Source of the DNA: Zoogloea dura
Lineage (GTDB): Bacteria; Pseudomonadota; Gammaproteobacteria; Burkholderiales; Rhodocyclaceae
NCBI RefSeq assembly: GCF_012927165.1
Contig: NZ_JABBGA010000004.1
Location: forward strand, 124,001 to 188,000
Reading direction: 5' to 3'
Length of the DNA stretch: 64,000 bases
Shown in pieces: positions 42,646 to 56,832 of the stretch. The position numbers and the translations under genes were made by a program. The notes beneath the pieces are model-generated. The model searched no databases and was not told the DNA's origin. It was given only the letters and a program-made list of their open reading frames with translations. Numbering within the stretch: the stretch's first letter is position 1; each line of letters begins with the position of its first letter.

Positions 42646-43476
42646 TCAAGAGGCAGCCTCCAGCGCCCCCCAGACCCTAAGTGCATCACGAGTCTGCGCA
42701 ACATCATGGGTGCGAACGATCCGCGCTCCACGCCCGACAGCCGCAAATGCCGCCACGGCGCCCGCCACTGTCCGGCCGGTGACATCCCTGTCGGTAATCT
42801 GTCCCAGCATGGACTTCCTGGACATACCGACGAGCAAAGGGAAGCCCAGATCCACAAAACCCTCCAGCCCCCGCAGCAGCGTAAGGTTATGCTCCAGGGT
42901 CTTGCCAAATCCGAACCCCGGGTCAAGCACAATCCTTTGCCGGACGACCCCAGCGGCCTCAAGAGCAGACACCCGCTCAACCAGGAACCCGGACACCTCA
43001 CCGCAGACATCGGCATACTCGGGCGCCACCTGCATCGTACCGGGCCGCCCCTTCATGTGCATCACACAGAGCGCGACAGCGCTATCCGCAACCGCCTCGA
43101 GAGCTCCCTCCACGCGAAATCCCGCGATATCGTTGATCATGTCTGCGCCTGCAGAGATGACTGCCTTCATCACCCCCGGCTTGACGGTGTCAACCGACAG
43201 GGGAGCGCCCAATGAGACCAAGGCCTCGACAACCGGCAGCACACGATCCAACTCTTCCTGCTCGGACACCGACACCGCGCCCGGCCTGGAGGACTCACCG
43301 CCGATGTCCAGCATGTCCGCCCCTTCTTCCAAGGCCAGTTCGGCTGCCCTCAGCGCTGCATCCAGCGTCGTATATCCGGGAGCCGAAAACGAGTCGGGAG
43401 TTACGTTGATGATGGCCATGATGCGCGGCTCACTCAAGTCCAGCTTGAAGCGCCCACAATCGAGTACGGTAAGCAT
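42646..43476 (-). CDS. folP: dihydropteroate synthase
   Basis: A 276-residue TIM-barrel enzyme of folate synthesis, joining dihydropterin pyrophosphate to p-aminobenzoate; it is the sulfonamide target. Visible motifs are MAIINVTPDSFS, DMLDIGGESSRPGA, MHMKGRPGTMQ and IVLDPGFGFGKT. ATG at 43476 (MLTVLDCGRF) is chosen over an upstream extension that would overlap the hairpin behind ftsH. The ribosome binding site is weak, which suggests coupling to upstream translation or a leaderless-like start. Confidence 0.94.
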   Translation of the reverse strand: MLTVLDCGRFKLDLSEPRIMAIINVTPDSFSAPGYTTLDAALRAAELALEEGADMLDIGGESSRPGAVSVSEQEELDRVLPVVEALVSLGAPLSVDTVKPGVMKAVISAGADMINDIAGFRVEGALEAVADSAVALCVMHMKGRPGTMQVAPEYADVCGEVSGFLVERVSALEAAGVVRQRIVLDPGFGFGKTLEHNLTLLRGLEGFVDLGFPLLVGMSRKSMLGQITDRDVTGRTVAGAVAAFAAVGRGARIVRTHDVAQTRDALRVWGALEAAS

Positions 43477-43499
43477 GATTAGAATCCAGAAATGAATAA

Positions 43500-43518
43500 G
43501 GCCGGTCAAAGACCGGCC
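43500..43518 (-). terminator. hairpin between ftsH and folP
   Basis: GGCCGGTC and GACCGGCC form a perfect 8-bp stem around AAA (TTT on the minus strand). The minus strand continues TTATTCATTTC, so it can act as a moderate terminator or attenuator after ftsH. Confidence 0.6.
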
Positions 43519-43538
43519 CTTGAAATCAACCCAGACGC

Positions 43539-45431
43539 TCAGGCTACAGGCGCCGCAGCAGTCGGCTCTGCACCCGGCGTGTCATCCCCCGAGCGTCGCG
43601 GAGGCACGGACGACGGCTTGGGAGGACGCGGAGCACGACCCGCCATGATGTCGTTGATCTGATCAGCATCAATCGTCTCCAGCTCGAGCAGCGCGGCGGT
43701 CATTGCCTCCACCTTGTCGCGGCTCTCCTCAAGGATCCGGCGAGCAAGAGCATATTGCTGGTCAAGTATGCGACGGATCTCCGCATCAACCTTTTGCAGC
43801 GTAGCCTCGGACATGTTCTTGTGGGTGGTTACAGATCGGCCAAGGAAGACCTCGCCTTCCTCCTCCCCGTACACCATGGGACCGAGATTGTCTGACATCC
43901 CCCACTGCGTCACCATACGCCGGGCCAGGTCGGTGGCGCGCTGGAAGTCATTGGAAGCGCCCGTGGTCATCTGGTTCATGAACAGTTCTTCAGCAATCCG
44001 GCCACCGAACAGCACGGCAATGGTCTGCAGGAGTCGCTCACGATCCTGACTGTAGCGATCCTGCTCGGGCAACTGCATGGTCACCCCGAGGGCACGACCA
44101 CGCGGAATGATCGTCACCTTGTGAACCGGATCCGTCTTGGTCAGGCACTTCGCCACAACCGCGTGGCCAGATTCGTGATAAGCAGTATTACGCCGCTCTT
44201 CCTCAGGCATCACCATGGAACGACGCTCAGCGCCCATCATGATCTTGTCCTTGGCACGCTCGAAGTCATCCATATCGACAAGACGCTTGTTGCCACGGGC
44301 GGCAAACAGCGCGGCCTCATTGACCAGATTCGCCAGATCTGCACCCGCAAAGCCGGGGCAACCACGGGCCAGAATCATCGCGTCTACATCCGGCGCAATC
44401 GGCACCTTGCGCATGTGCACACGCAGAATCTGCTCACGCCCGCGAATATCCGGAAGCGGCACCACCACCTGACGGTCGAAGCGCCCCGGACGCAACAGCG
44501 CGGGATCAAGCACATCGGGACGGTTGGTGGCCGCGATCACGATCACGCCGGAAACACCTTCGAAGCCGTCCATCTCGACCAGAAGCTGGTTCAGGGTCTG
44601 TTCGCGTTCGTCGTTACCGCCCCCAAGGCCGGCGCCACGTTGACGGCCCACGGCGTCGATTTCATCGATGAAGATGATGCAGGGTGCCTGTTTCTTTGCT
44701 TGCTCGAACATGTCGCGAACGCGGGCAGCACCAACACCCACGAACATTTCGACAAAGTCAGAACCGGAGATCGAGAAGAAAGGCACCTTCGCCTCCCCTG
44801 CGATCGCCTTGGCGAGCAAGGTCTTGCCAGTACCCGGCGAGCCGACCATCAGCACCCCCTTGGGGATGTGACCGCCCAGCTTCTGGAACTTGGTGGGGTC
44901 GCGCAGGAACTCAACCAGTTCGCTGACCTCCTCCTTCGCTTCGTCGCAACCCGCGACATCCGCAAAGGTGACCGTATTGGCACTTTCATCAAGCATCTTC
45001 GCCTTCGACTTGCCGAAGGAGAACGCTCCCCCGCGCCCACCGCCCTGCATCTGGCGCATGAAGAAGACCCATACGCCGATCAGCAGGATCATCGGGAACC
45101 AGGAGACGAAGATGTTCATCAGGAAGGACTGCTCTTCCTCGGGCTTGGCTGCAGTGACCTTCACGCCGTACTTCATCAGGTCACCCACCATCCAGATATC
45201 CTGGACGCCGGGCGTATACACCGTGACCTGGCGGCCGTCCTGGGTCGTCGCACGCACGGTGCGGCCGTCAACGACAGCCTTGGCGATCTTGCCCTGCTTG
45301 GCGTCCTCCATGAACTGGGAGTACTCGACCGAGTTCTGGGCGGTCTGCCGGGTGTTGAACTGATTGAAGACGGTCATCAGCACCACGCCGATAACCAACC
45401 AGATCGCAAGATTCTTGAAGAGATTGTTCAA
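43539..45431 (-). CDS. ftsH: ATP-dependent zinc metalloprotease FtsH
   Basis: A 630-residue membrane-bound AAA protease that degrades unstable cytosolic regulators and damaged membrane proteins. Two transmembrane helices (about 8-24 and 105-125) bracket a periplasmic segment. The AAA part has Walker A GSPGTGKT at 197-204, Walker [13 protein letters not shown] and the SRH region [18 protein letters not shown]; the zinc site HESGH lies near 415. The C-terminal tail is Pro/Ala-rich. It follows rlmE by 134 bp, the usual order. Confidence 0.97.
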   Translation of the reverse strand: MNNLFKNLAIWLVIGVVLMTVFNQFNTRQTAQNSVEYSQFMEDAKQGKIAKAVVDGRTVRATTQDGRQVTVYTPGVQDIWMVGDLMKYGVKVTAAKPEEEQSFLMNIFVSWFPMILLIGVWVFFMRQMQGGGRGGAFSFGKSKAKMLDESANTVTFADVAGCDEAKEEVSELVEFLRDPTKFQKLGGHIPKGVLMVGSPGTGKTLLAKAIAGEAKVPFFSISGSDFVEMFVGVGAARVRDMFEQAKKQAPCIIFIDEIDAVGRQRGAGLGGGNDEREQTLNQLLVEMDGFEGVSGVIVIAATNRPDVLDPALLRPGRFDRQVVVPLPDIRGREQILRVHMRKVPIAPDVDAMILARGCPGFAGADLANLVNEAALFAARGNKRLVDMDDFERAKDKIMMGAERRSMVMPEEERRNTAYHESGHAVVAKCLTKTDPVHKVTIIPRGRALGVTMQLPEQDRYSQDRERLLQTIAVLFGGRIAEELFMNQMTTGASNDFQRATDLARRMVTQWGMSDNLGPMVYGEEEGEVFLGRSVTTHKNMSEATLQKVDAEIRRILDQQYALARRILEESRDKVEAMTAALLELETIDADQINDIMAGRAPRPPKPSSVPPRRSGDDTPGAEPTAAAPVA

Positions 45432-45565
45432 AACGATTCCTTGAATGCCCGTCAGGGGCCACAGCTTAATGGACCGATTCTATGTCCGATCGTTCGCTGG
45501 ATCAAATGATGATGACCATAAACAAGCCCTATTGGCCACAAATTCGATCATGCAGCGCAACATAC

Positions 45566-46183
45566 TCAACGACGCCCCGCCCCCAGCAGATACACCTCCG
45601 AACTTCGATCACGCGAAGCCTGGGGTTTCCGGACGATGACGGACTTGAACTCCGCCTCCATGGCCTTGCGAAATGCGTCAAAACCCTCCCCCTGGAACAC
45701 CTTGACCAGAAAGCGGCCAGCCGGGGCCAGATGCTGACATGCGAAGTCCAGCGCCAGTTCCGCCAGATAGACCGAGCGCGCCTGATCCACCGAGGGAATC
45801 CCCGAAATGTTGGGCGCAATGTCGGACATGACCAGGTCGACCCTCCGACCGTCCAGCAGGCTCTCGAAGCGGGTCACGAATTCCTCGTCATGGAAATCCC
45901 CCTGCATGAACTCCACACCATTAATAGGCTCCATCGGGAGCAGATCGAGCGCAAACACACGCCCGCCGCTTCCGACCCGCGAAACCGCCACCTGACTCCA
46001 GGAGCCAGGTGCAGCCCCCAGGTCGACAACCACCATTCCCGGGCGGATCAGCTTGTCCTTGTCGTCGATCTCCATCAGCTTATAGGCCGCCCTGGCCCTC
46101 AGGCCATCGGTTTTCGCACGCTGGACGAACGGATCATTGACATGCTCCGCCATCCACGATTTACTGGTCTTTGAACGCTTCAT
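45566..46183 (-). CDS. rlmE: 23S rRNA 2'-O-ribose U2552 methyltransferase
   Basis: A 205-residue RlmE/FtsJ methyltransferase that modifies the ribosomal A-loop using S-adenosylmethionine. The SAM motif [15 protein letters not shown], the catalytic Asp in [11 protein letters not shown] and Lys in [11 protein letters not shown] are present, and the N-terminus [18 protein letters not shown] is typical. ATG at 46183 gives the standard N-terminus; a longer frame begins nine codons upstream. Divergent from yhbY with 38 bp between starts. Confidence 0.95.
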   Translation of the reverse strand: MKRSKTSKSWMAEHVNDPFVQRAKTDGLRARAAYKLMEIDDKDKLIRPGMVVVDLGAAPGSWSQVAVSRVGSGGRVFALDLLPMEPINGVEFMQGDFHDEEFVTRFESLLDGRRVDLVMSDIAPNISGIPSVDQARSVYLAELALDFACQHLAPAGRFLVKVFQGEGFDAFRKAMEAEFKSVIVRKPQASRDRSSEVYLLGAGRR

Positions 46184-46221
46184 CGCGGTACAATTACGCC
46201 CTTTTTTCAATGGGTTGTAAA

Positions 46222-46683
46222 ATGATCGAACTTACGCCAGCACAACTTACGCCAGCCCAGCGGCGGGCGTTCCGCGCGCAAGCCCACCATCTCCACCCCG
46301 TGGTGAGCGTGGCAAGCAATGGCCTGACCCCGGCCGTCCTCAAGGAAATCGACTTGGCTCTGCAAGCCCATGAACTGATCAAGGTTCGTGTGTATGGAGA
46401 AGACCGGGCCCAGCGCGACACCATCATGGCCACGATCTGCAGCGAATTGGGCGCTGCATCGGTGCAGCACATCGGCAAGACGCTGATCTTCTGGCGTGAG
46501 AAGCGTGAAGTGGAAGCCACTGCACGGACTCCTGCCGACAAGCCCAAGCGCTCCACCGCCACCGCGAAGTCGGCCAAGGCCCTCTCTGCGCGCCGCGGCC
46601 TGTCTTCACTGAACAGGGTGGCCCCAAAGAAAGACCGCTGGTTCCCCGCGCCATCCAAGACGCCCCGCCGCTCCGACGATTGA
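46222..46683 (+). CDS. yhbY: YhbY/CRS1-domain RNA-binding protein with basic C-terminal extension
   Basis: A 153-residue protein. Residues 1-100 form a YhbY (CRM) domain, a small RNA-binding fold found on pre-50S ribosomal particles: [40 protein letters not shown] and [12 protein letters not shown]. coli YhbY is only 97 residues; the remaining 50 here are rich in Lys, Arg, Ser, Ala and Pro and probably disordered. The start region holds a 13-bp direct repeat encoding LTPAQ twice. ATG at 46222 is chosen for the conserved N-terminus; an ATG four codons upstream is possible. Confidence 0.9.
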   Translation: MIELTPAQLTPAQRRAFRAQAHHLHPVVSVASNGLTPAVLKEIDLALQAHELIKVRVYGEDRAQRDTIMATICSELGAASVQHIGKTLIFWREKREVEATARTPADKPKRSTATAKSAKALSARRGLSSLNRVAPKKDRWFPAPSKTPRRSDD

Positions 46684-46748
46684 TCCTCCGGCCTTGCCGC
46701 CCCTCGGGAACGGCAGAGCCGCAGCTGCGCAGCCCGCAGACGACAAGC

Positions 46749-47213
46749 CTAGCGCAGACCGCGGGACTGAACAGCCACAAGCACCAGACCCAGCAGGCTT
46801 TGCACCAGGTAGATCACGCTGGAGACGCCATGCCATGCCGCAAAGCGGTCTCTCAAAGCACTTTCCATCACCTCCCGCGGCAAGGAGTCGACCTTCAGCT
46901 GGGCCATGATCGGCTGAACCCCGAAATAGCCTGCCACGGTCAGCAGCAGCATCAGGAGCACCAGCCAGAAAACCAGGCTCCTGAAGGCTCCTGCGTTCTT
47001 CCTCAGGGCAACGAAGACCAGCAGATAGGCCGCCGCCGCCATGCCGATCCAGGCGACGTAGCCGAACATCTCTCCCGCCACCCGGCCAGCCAGCGCCCGA
47101 TCACCCAGCACATGAAACAGCGTGGGTGCCGCGAGGTACCCAATGGCCCACAGGGCACCCACCCACAGGGTGATGGAGATGGCGTAGAGATGCTCTGCCA
47201 GCCTCTGCATCAT
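46749..47213 (-). CDS. DUF4149 family membrane protein
   Basis: A 154-residue protein with four hydrophobic helices, fitting DUF4149. Recognisable parts are TLWVGALWAIGYLAAPTLF near the N-terminus, a Tyr/Ala-rich helix, and RFAAWHGVSSVIYLVQSLLG at the end. The conserved His and Trp residues sit at membrane borders. No function is known. It is 16 bp behind greA and converges on yhbY. Confidence 0.8.
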   Translation of the reverse strand: MMQRLAEHLYAISITLWVGALWAIGYLAAPTLFHVLGDRALAGRVAGEMFGYVAWIGMAAAAYLLVFVALRKNAGAFRSLVFWLVLLMLLLTVAGYFGVQPIMAQLKVDSLPREVMESALRDRFAAWHGVSSVIYLVQSLLGLVLVAVQSRGLR

Positions 47214-47229
47214 CGGACCGCCTGTCGCA

Positions 47230-47702
47230 CTAGACGTAACGGACGTCGATCAGCTCAAGCTCCCGGACACCGCCCGGGGCCTGCAGCTCGGCAACATCGC
47301 CGGCAAACTTGCCGATCAGGGCCCGCGCGATCGGCGAACTGATGGCGATCTTGCCGTCCTTCACGTCTGCCTCGTCGTCACCCACGATCTGGTAGGTCAC
47401 GGTATCACCCGTATCCAGATCCTCGAGCTCAACGGTCGCGCCAAACACGCAACGACCATCGGCATCAAGCAACTTGGGATCGATGATCTGCGCATTGGAG
47501 AGCTTGGCTTCCACCTCGCGGATCCGCCCCTCGATGAAGCCCTGCCGCTCCTTGGCAGCGTCGTACTCGGCGTTTTCGGAGAGGTCTCCATGGGAGCGGG
47601 CTTCGGCAATTGCCGCAATCACGTTGGGTCGATCCACGGCTTTCAGGCGCTGGAGTTCCTGCCGCAGTTTTTCAGCGCCGGCAACAGTAACGGGAACCTT
47701 AT

Positions 47703-47706
<4 letters not shown>
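47230..47706 (-). CDS. greA: transcription elongation factor GreA
   Basis: A 158-residue factor that enters the RNA polymerase secondary channel and stimulates cleavage of backtracked RNA. The N-terminal coiled coil includes the acidic tip in [21 protein letters not shown]; the C-terminal FKBP-like domain ends with the [12 protein letters not shown] motif. Its ATG overlaps the carB stop by 4 bases, so it is translationally coupled to pyrimidine/arginine synthesis genes, a conserved order in betaproteobacteria. Confidence 0.97.
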
Positions 47707-50927
<3,221 letters not shown>

Positions 50928-50959
50928 GGTTCTTCAGGGGCAGTAAAGCGGATGAGCGG

Positions 50960-50982
50960 AAAAAGGCGCGCACTGGCGCGCC
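50960..50982 (-). terminator. terminator-like hairpin between carA and carB
   Basis: On the minus strand GGCGCGC-CAGT-GCGCGCC is followed directly by TTTTT (50960-50964). A 7-bp GC-only stem plus T-run is the form of an intrinsic terminator. It would reduce read-through from carA into carB unless it is relieved or carB has its own start. Confidence 0.7.
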
Positions 50983-50998
50983 CGAGCGACGATCTGCT

Positions 50999-52141
50999 TC
51001 AGCCCTTCGCCTCCATCAGCGCAATAAATCGATCGAACAGGTAAGCCACGTCATGCGGACCGGGGCTGGCTTCCGGGTGACCCTGGAAGCAGAAGGCCGG
51101 CACATCGGTGCGCGCCAGGCCTTGCAGGCTGCCATCGAACAGGGACACATGGGTGGCCCGCAGGTTGGACGGCAGATTCGCCGTATCCACCGCGAAACCG
51201 TGGTTCTGGCTGGTGATCAGCACCTGGCCGGAGTCCAGATCCTTCACCGGATGGTTGGCACCGTGGTGACCGAACTTCATCTTCAGCGTTTTCGCACCGG
51301 AGGCCAGGGCCAGCAACTGGTGCCCCAGGCAGATGCCAAAGGTCGGGATACGCTTGGCCAGGATTTCCTGGATGGCTGTGATGGCGTAGTCACAGGGCTC
51401 CGGATCACCAGGGCCGTTGGACAGGAACACACCATCCGGATTGAGTGCCAGCACCTCGGCGGCCGACGTCTGGGCCGGCACGACGGTCAGGCGGCAGCCG
51501 CGCTCGGCGAGCATGCGCAGGATGTTGCGCTTGACGCCGAAATCGTAGGCGACCACGTGGAAACGCGGCGCCGTCTGCTCGACATAGCCTTTGTCGAGCT
51601 GCCACTCGCCTTCGGTCCAGGGATAGGACCCGGCGGCCGAAACGACCTTGGCCAGATCCATGCCGGCAAGCCCGGGGAAAGCGCGAGCCTGGGCCAGCGC
51701 GGCCTCGACGTTCAGCTCGGCTGCCGTCGCTGCAGTGACGATACAGCCACTCTGGGCACCCTTTTCACGCAGGATGCGGGTCAACTTGCGGGTATCAATC
51801 CCCGCGATGGCGACGATGTTCTCGGACTTCAGGTAGGCATCCAGGCTTTGCTCACAACGCCAGTTGGATGCCAGCAGCGGCAGATCGCGAATCACCAGGC
51901 CGGCAGCATGGACCTTGCCGGCTTCGCCGTCCTCGGCGTTGATACCGGTATTGCCGATATGAGGATAGGTGAGCGTGACGATCTGGCGACAGTAGCTCGG
52001 GTCGGTGAGGATTTCCTGATAACCGGACATGGAGGTGTTGAACACCACCTCACCGGTCGTCGCTCCTACCGCCCCGATGCCTTTACCGTAAAACACCGTC
52101 CCGTCGGCAAGGGCAAGAATGGCGGGCGGGAAAGCTGACAC
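50999..52141 (-). CDS. carA: carbamoyl-phosphate synthase small subunit
   Basis: A 380-residue glutamine amidotransferase subunit. The N-terminal half has [20 protein letters not shown]; the C-terminal class I amidotransferase domain has the nucleophilic Cys in [12 protein letters not shown] and the His-Glu pair in [12 protein letters not shown]. It supplies ammonia to CarB. It is preceded by a terminator behind the hybrid kinase gene and by a leader of up to about 70 nt. Confidence 0.97.
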   Translation of the reverse strand: MSAFPPAILALADGTVFYGKGIGAVGATTGEVVFNTSMSGYQEILTDPSYCRQIVTLTYPHIGNTGINAEDGEAGKVHAAGLVIRDLPLLASNWRCEQSLDAYLKSENIVAIAGIDTRKLTRILREKGAQSGCIVTAATAAELNVEAALAQARAFPGLAGMDLAKVVSAAGSYPWTEGEWQLDKGYVEQTAPRFHVVAYDFGVKRNILRMLAERGCRLTVVPAQTSAAEVLALNPDGVFLSNGPGDPEPCDYAITAIQEILAKRIPTFGICLGHQLLALASGAKTLKMKFGHHGANHPVKDLDSGQVLITSQNHGFAVDTANLPSNLRATHVSLFDGSLQGLARTDVPAFCFQGHPEASPGPHDVAYLFDRFIALMEAKG

Positions 52142-52208
52142 GGCGAACTCCTCGAATCTTGTGATTGGACATCAGACATGCGCATCGGACTGCACCGGAC
52201 TACACATG

Positions 52209-52239
52209 AAAAACGGGATCAGCCGCTATGGCTATCCCG
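52209..52239 (-). terminator. intrinsic terminator upstream of carA
   Basis: On the minus strand CGGGAT-AGCC-loop-GGCT-ATCCCG (52214-52239, one bulged base) is followed by TTTTT. It sits 85-115 bp past the kinase stop and about 70 bp ahead of carA. It could end kinase transcription or act as a leader attenuator if the carA promoter lies further upstream. Confidence 0.75.
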
Positions 52240-52323
52240 CTGAGAAACTTTCTAATTATAGCCCGAGACGCGCTTTCGGGCAAACCAGTCACCACTCCGC
52301 TGACAAGACGCTGACAACGACAC

Positions 52324-54957
52324 TCAGGAAGTCCTGGCCCTGCGCAGCACTCCAGCGAGCTTTCCGAGCTCATCCATCAGTACCGGAAACTCCCGGCGCA
52401 CGGCCGCCACATCCGACTCCTTCCCTGCGATCTCGAGGCGCTGTGCCGACGCCACGACAGCGACCGCATTGAAGACCCCTGCAGCCCCCTTGATCGAGTG
52501 CGCGACATTGCGCACACTGGGACAGTCCTCGGTCCGCACAGCCACCTCCAGGGTCTTCCGGTTGCGATCCAGGTCGCCGAAAAACAGGCCGATCAGCTGC
52601 TGCAAGGCAACCTCGTCACCATCCAGCAACTCCCGCGTCGCCTGCAGATCAGCAATGGAGGTATCCGCGCCGAAGTCGATCACCGACTCCCGGCCGGCCT
52701 CTTCCGGAGCCTCGTCATCCGATCCGCCAGCCACCCGATCTATCACGCCGTACAACTCCACGGGCTTGATCGGCTTGGCGATGTAGTCGTCCATGCCCGC
52801 CATCAGGCATCGATCACGATCACCCTGCATCGCATGCGCAGTCATGGCGACGATCGGCGTCGCCCGCCACTGCCCTCCGGCAGCCCAGCTCCTGCGGGCT
52901 TCCCGCGCCCGGATGGCCTGTGTGGCCTCGAGCCCGCCCATGACAGGCATCTGCACGTCCATCAGGATGAGGTTGAAGCGCTCCCTGTCGAAGAACTCGA
53001 TCGCCTCCTGCCCGTTGGCGGCCACCGTCACCGCATGCCCGGCCTTCTCCAGCATCTTCACCGCGACAGTCTGGTTGACCGGATTATCCTCGACGAGCAG
53101 GATCTTCAGCCTCTGCGCCGCCCTGGACAGGGACTGACGGGACGCTTGGGTCACCTCCGCCTCGAAGGCCAGGAAGCGCGCCTCATCCCCGGCCGTTCCG
53201 TGGAGGGACAAATTCAGGGCCTCGGCCAGGTCATTGCGGGAAAACGGCTTGATCAGCCGCGCCCCGACCTTGAGGCGCTCGCACTTGGTCGCATCACCCC
53301 GCTGGGTATTGGCATCAAGCAGCATGATCACCCGATCCAGCCTGGGCCACCCTTGAAAGAGCCTCTCGGCCAGCGCATAACCGCCCGGAGCAGGCATCGC
53401 CGTCTCCATGAGAATCCAGTCGAAGGGCGTGTTCGCCTTGCCCGCCGCAGCAAGCTTCTCTTCCAGCGCCACCCCTCCATCTGCCTCCTTTACCTCGAGC
53501 CCGATCTCACGCAACTGGCCAGCCAGCGAACGCCGGAGCGCCTGGTTGCGAACACCCAGCAAGGCCCGCCGCTTGCCCAGGATCGGCGAACGTGCAACCT
53601 GCCCCTTGCCGATACCCACGCGAACACTGAAGCGGAAGACACTCCCCTCCCCCGGCGCACTCTCAAGCGATATCACCCCCCCCATCAACTCGACGATTCG
53701 CCGGCTGATGGCCAGACCCAGCCCGGTACCACCATATTTTCGGGTCGTGGATTCATCCGCCTGGGAAAATGCATCGAAGACCGTGGCATGCTTGTCGGCG
53801 GGAATTCCGACACCGGAGTCGCGCACCGAAAACTGCACGGCCAGCTCCCCCCCCTCCTCGCGACCACGATCGACGCGAAGCTCGACCTCCCCGCTGTCGG
53901 TGAACTTGATGGCGTTCCCGACCAGGTTCGTCATTACCTGCCGCAGACGCGTGGGATCACCGATCAAGACAGGCGGCACGTCAGGGCCTACGGCATAGAA
54001 GCACTCCACCCCCTTCTGGTAGGCCCGCAGGGCCAGCGACTTCATCGTATCGCCCAGCAGGTCAGCCAGCGAAAACTCCACCTGCTCGAGACTGAGGTGC
54101 CCCGCCTCGATCTTCGAGAAATCCAGGACATCATTGATGATGCGCAGGAGAGAATCTGCCGAGCGCTTGACGGTCAGCAGGTACTCCTTCTGCTCACCAT
54201 CCAGCTGTGTATCGAGGGCCAGCTCGGTCATCCCGATGATGCCGTTCATCGGGGTACGGATCTCGTGGCTCATGTTCGCCAGGAAGTCACTCTTGGCACG
54301 GTTTGCAGCTTCGGCCTGCTCTTTGGCGTTGAGGAGCTCCAGCTCCGACTCCTTGGTATGGGTGACATCCCAGTAGGTGCCCACCATCCGCGCCCAGCGC
54401 CCGTCCGCTCCGCGGCTCGACGCCTTGCCCCGGATCAGCATCCAGCGCCAGCCGCCCGACCTGGGAGCGACCCGGAACTGCGACTCGAAATACTCCAACT
54501 CGCCGTGAAAATGACGGATCAGCTGCTTGCGCACCTGCGCCAGATCTTCTGGATGAACCAGCGGTAGCCACGAAGAGAATTCGCTCGAACACTCCTCTGG
54601 CGAATACCCCAGACTCCGCCGCCAATAGTCGTCAATGACGATACCGCCCCCCACCAGATCCCAGTCCCACAGACCACCCTCAGTGTTCTGCAGGGCCAGC
54701 TCCAGACGCTCGCGGGTCTCCCGCAAGGTACGCTCGGTCTTGTCCCTGTCGGCAAGCTGATCCTCGATGAAGGCGATCAGCGCTGCAGGCTCCCCGACCC
54801 CGCCCGAGAATGTTCCGGGGCAACGCCCGTGCTCCGCCAATCCGGCCACGAGGACCCGCAGAGCCCTGCCAAGCTCGGCATCGGCAGACGAAACAGGATC
54901 AGGGGAATTCACTCGGGGTGCCGGACTCAAAGGTAGGAATGAAACAAGGCGCGCCAA
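52324..54957 (-). CDS. cytoplasmic PAS hybrid histidine kinase with a degenerate and an intact receiver plus Hpt
   Basis: An 877-residue protein without transmembrane helices. A PAS domain (about 84-205) is followed by HisKA with SHEIRTPMN (His231), HATPase (GTGLGL near 411), receiver 1 (about 462-585), receiver 2 (about 617-740, Asp667 in ILMDVQMP) and Hpt (His820 in VAHSIKGAAG). Receiver 1 lacks the acidic pair near its start and has Glu518 in place of the phosphorylatable Asp (WILMETAMP), while its Lys570 remains (RLIKPF); it is probably a pseudo-receiver. The gene splits the usual dapB-carA neighbourhood. The start is the most upstream ATG of the frame and could be further in. Confidence 0.88.
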   Translation of the reverse strand: MARLVSFLPLSPAPRVNSPDPVSSADAELGRALRVLVAGLAEHGRCPGTFSGGVGEPAALIAFIEDQLADRDKTERTLRETRERLELALQNTEGGLWDWDLVGGGIVIDDYWRRSLGYSPEECSSEFSSWLPLVHPEDLAQVRKQLIRHFHGELEYFESQFRVAPRSGGWRWMLIRGKASSRGADGRWARMVGTYWDVTHTKESELELLNAKEQAEAANRAKSDFLANMSHEIRTPMNGIIGMTELALDTQLDGEQKEYLLTVKRSADSLLRIINDVLDFSKIEAGHLSLEQVEFSLADLLGDTMKSLALRAYQKGVECFYAVGPDVPPVLIGDPTRLRQVMTNLVGNAIKFTDSGEVELRVDRGREEGGELAVQFSVRDSGVGIPADKHATVFDAFSQADESTTRKYGGTGLGLAISRRIVELMGGVISLESAPGEGSVFRFSVRVGIGKGQVARSPILGKRRALLGVRNQALRRSLAGQLREIGLEVKEADGGVALEEKLAAAGKANTPFDWILMETAMPAPGGYALAERLFQGWPRLDRVIMLLDANTQRGDATKCERLKVGARLIKPFSRNDLAEALNLSLHGTAGDEARFLAFEAEVTQASRQSLSRAAQRLKILLVEDNPVNQTVAVKMLEKAGHAVTVAANGQEAIEFFDRERFNLILMDVQMPVMGGLEATQAIRAREARRSWAAGGQWRATPIVAMTAHAMQGDRDRCLMAGMDDYIAKPIKPVELYGVIDRVAGGSDDEAPEEAGRESVIDFGADTSIADLQATRELLDGDEVALQQLIGLFFGDLDRNRKTLEVAVRTEDCPSVRNVAHSIKGAAGVFNAVAVVASAQRLEIAGKESDVAAVRREFPVLMDELGKLAGVLRRARTS

Positions 54958-55039
54958 ACCCCGGCGCGCCTGCCTGGAGACACCCCTTCAACGGCATCCC
55001 CAAAATCATCTTGAGCGCCCACGAGCACTCAAACTCGGC

Positions 55040-56271
<1,232 letters not shown>

Positions 56272-56309
56272 GACGTCTCGGGAAGGAGGAACCAGCCACA
56301 AGGGCCGCA

Positions 56310-56338
56310 TTCTCAACGAAGGTCGGAAACTATATCAT
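56310..56338 (+). promoter_or_regulatory. probable sigma-70 promoter of fur
   Basis: TTCTCA (56310-56315) and TATCAT (56333-56338) are separated by 17 bp, matching 4/6 and 5/6 of the consensus. The start point would be near 56345, about 45 nt ahead of the fur ATG. No clear Fur box was seen in the intergenic region. Confidence 0.5.
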
Positions 56339-56388
56339 ACGGGGCTGGCCACACTTTTGGCCTGCTTCTCCAGTTCTTCGGGGCTTCC

Positions 56389-56832
56389 ATGTCCAGCAAC
56401 TCTCAAAACCTCAAAAGCATCGGCCTCAAGGCGACCTTTCCGCGACTCAAGATTCTCGACCTGTTCCAGAAAGCCGAGAACCGCCACCTCACTGCGGAAG
56501 ACGTGTATCGGCTGCTGATCGCCGAGGAAATGGACATCGGCCTGGCCACCGTGTACCGCGTCCTGACCCAGTTCGAACAGGCCGGGCTGCTCGAGCGCCA
56601 CTACTTCGAGTCTGGCAAGGCGGTTTTCGAACTCAATGAAGGCCATCACCACGACCACCTAGTGTGTCTGCAGTGCGGTAAGGTCGAAGAGTTCTTTGAT
56701 CCTGAAATTGAAGAACGCCAGAACCGCATTGCCACGGAACGGGGCTTCAGTGTGCGCGAACACGCCCTCTACCTCTACGTGGACTGCAAGAAGACCGACT
56801 GCCCGGGCAAGCCGGGCAACAGCTCCAGCTAG
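56389..56832 (+). CDS. fur: ferric uptake regulator Fur
   Basis: A 147-residue iron-responsive repressor. The winged helix is at the N-terminus ([41 protein letters not shown]), and the metal-binding half has HHHDH, the CLQCGK zinc motif and a second Cys pair in CKKTDCPG. In family members Fe2+ binding lets the dimer bind Fur boxes and repress iron uptake. Its stop overlaps that of the convergent recN by 3-4 bases. Confidence 0.96.
   Translation: MSSNSQNLKSIGLKATFPRLKILDLFQKAENRHLTAEDVYRLLIAEEMDIGLATVYRVLTQFEQAGLLERHYFESGKAVFELNEGHHHDHLVCLQCGKVEEFFDPEIEERQNRIATERGFSVREHALYLYVDCKKTDCPGKPGNSSS

Noticed and set aside
44121-45509. A 462-codon plus-strand frame over ftsH
   Set aside because: It is the complement of ftsH with no recognisable features.
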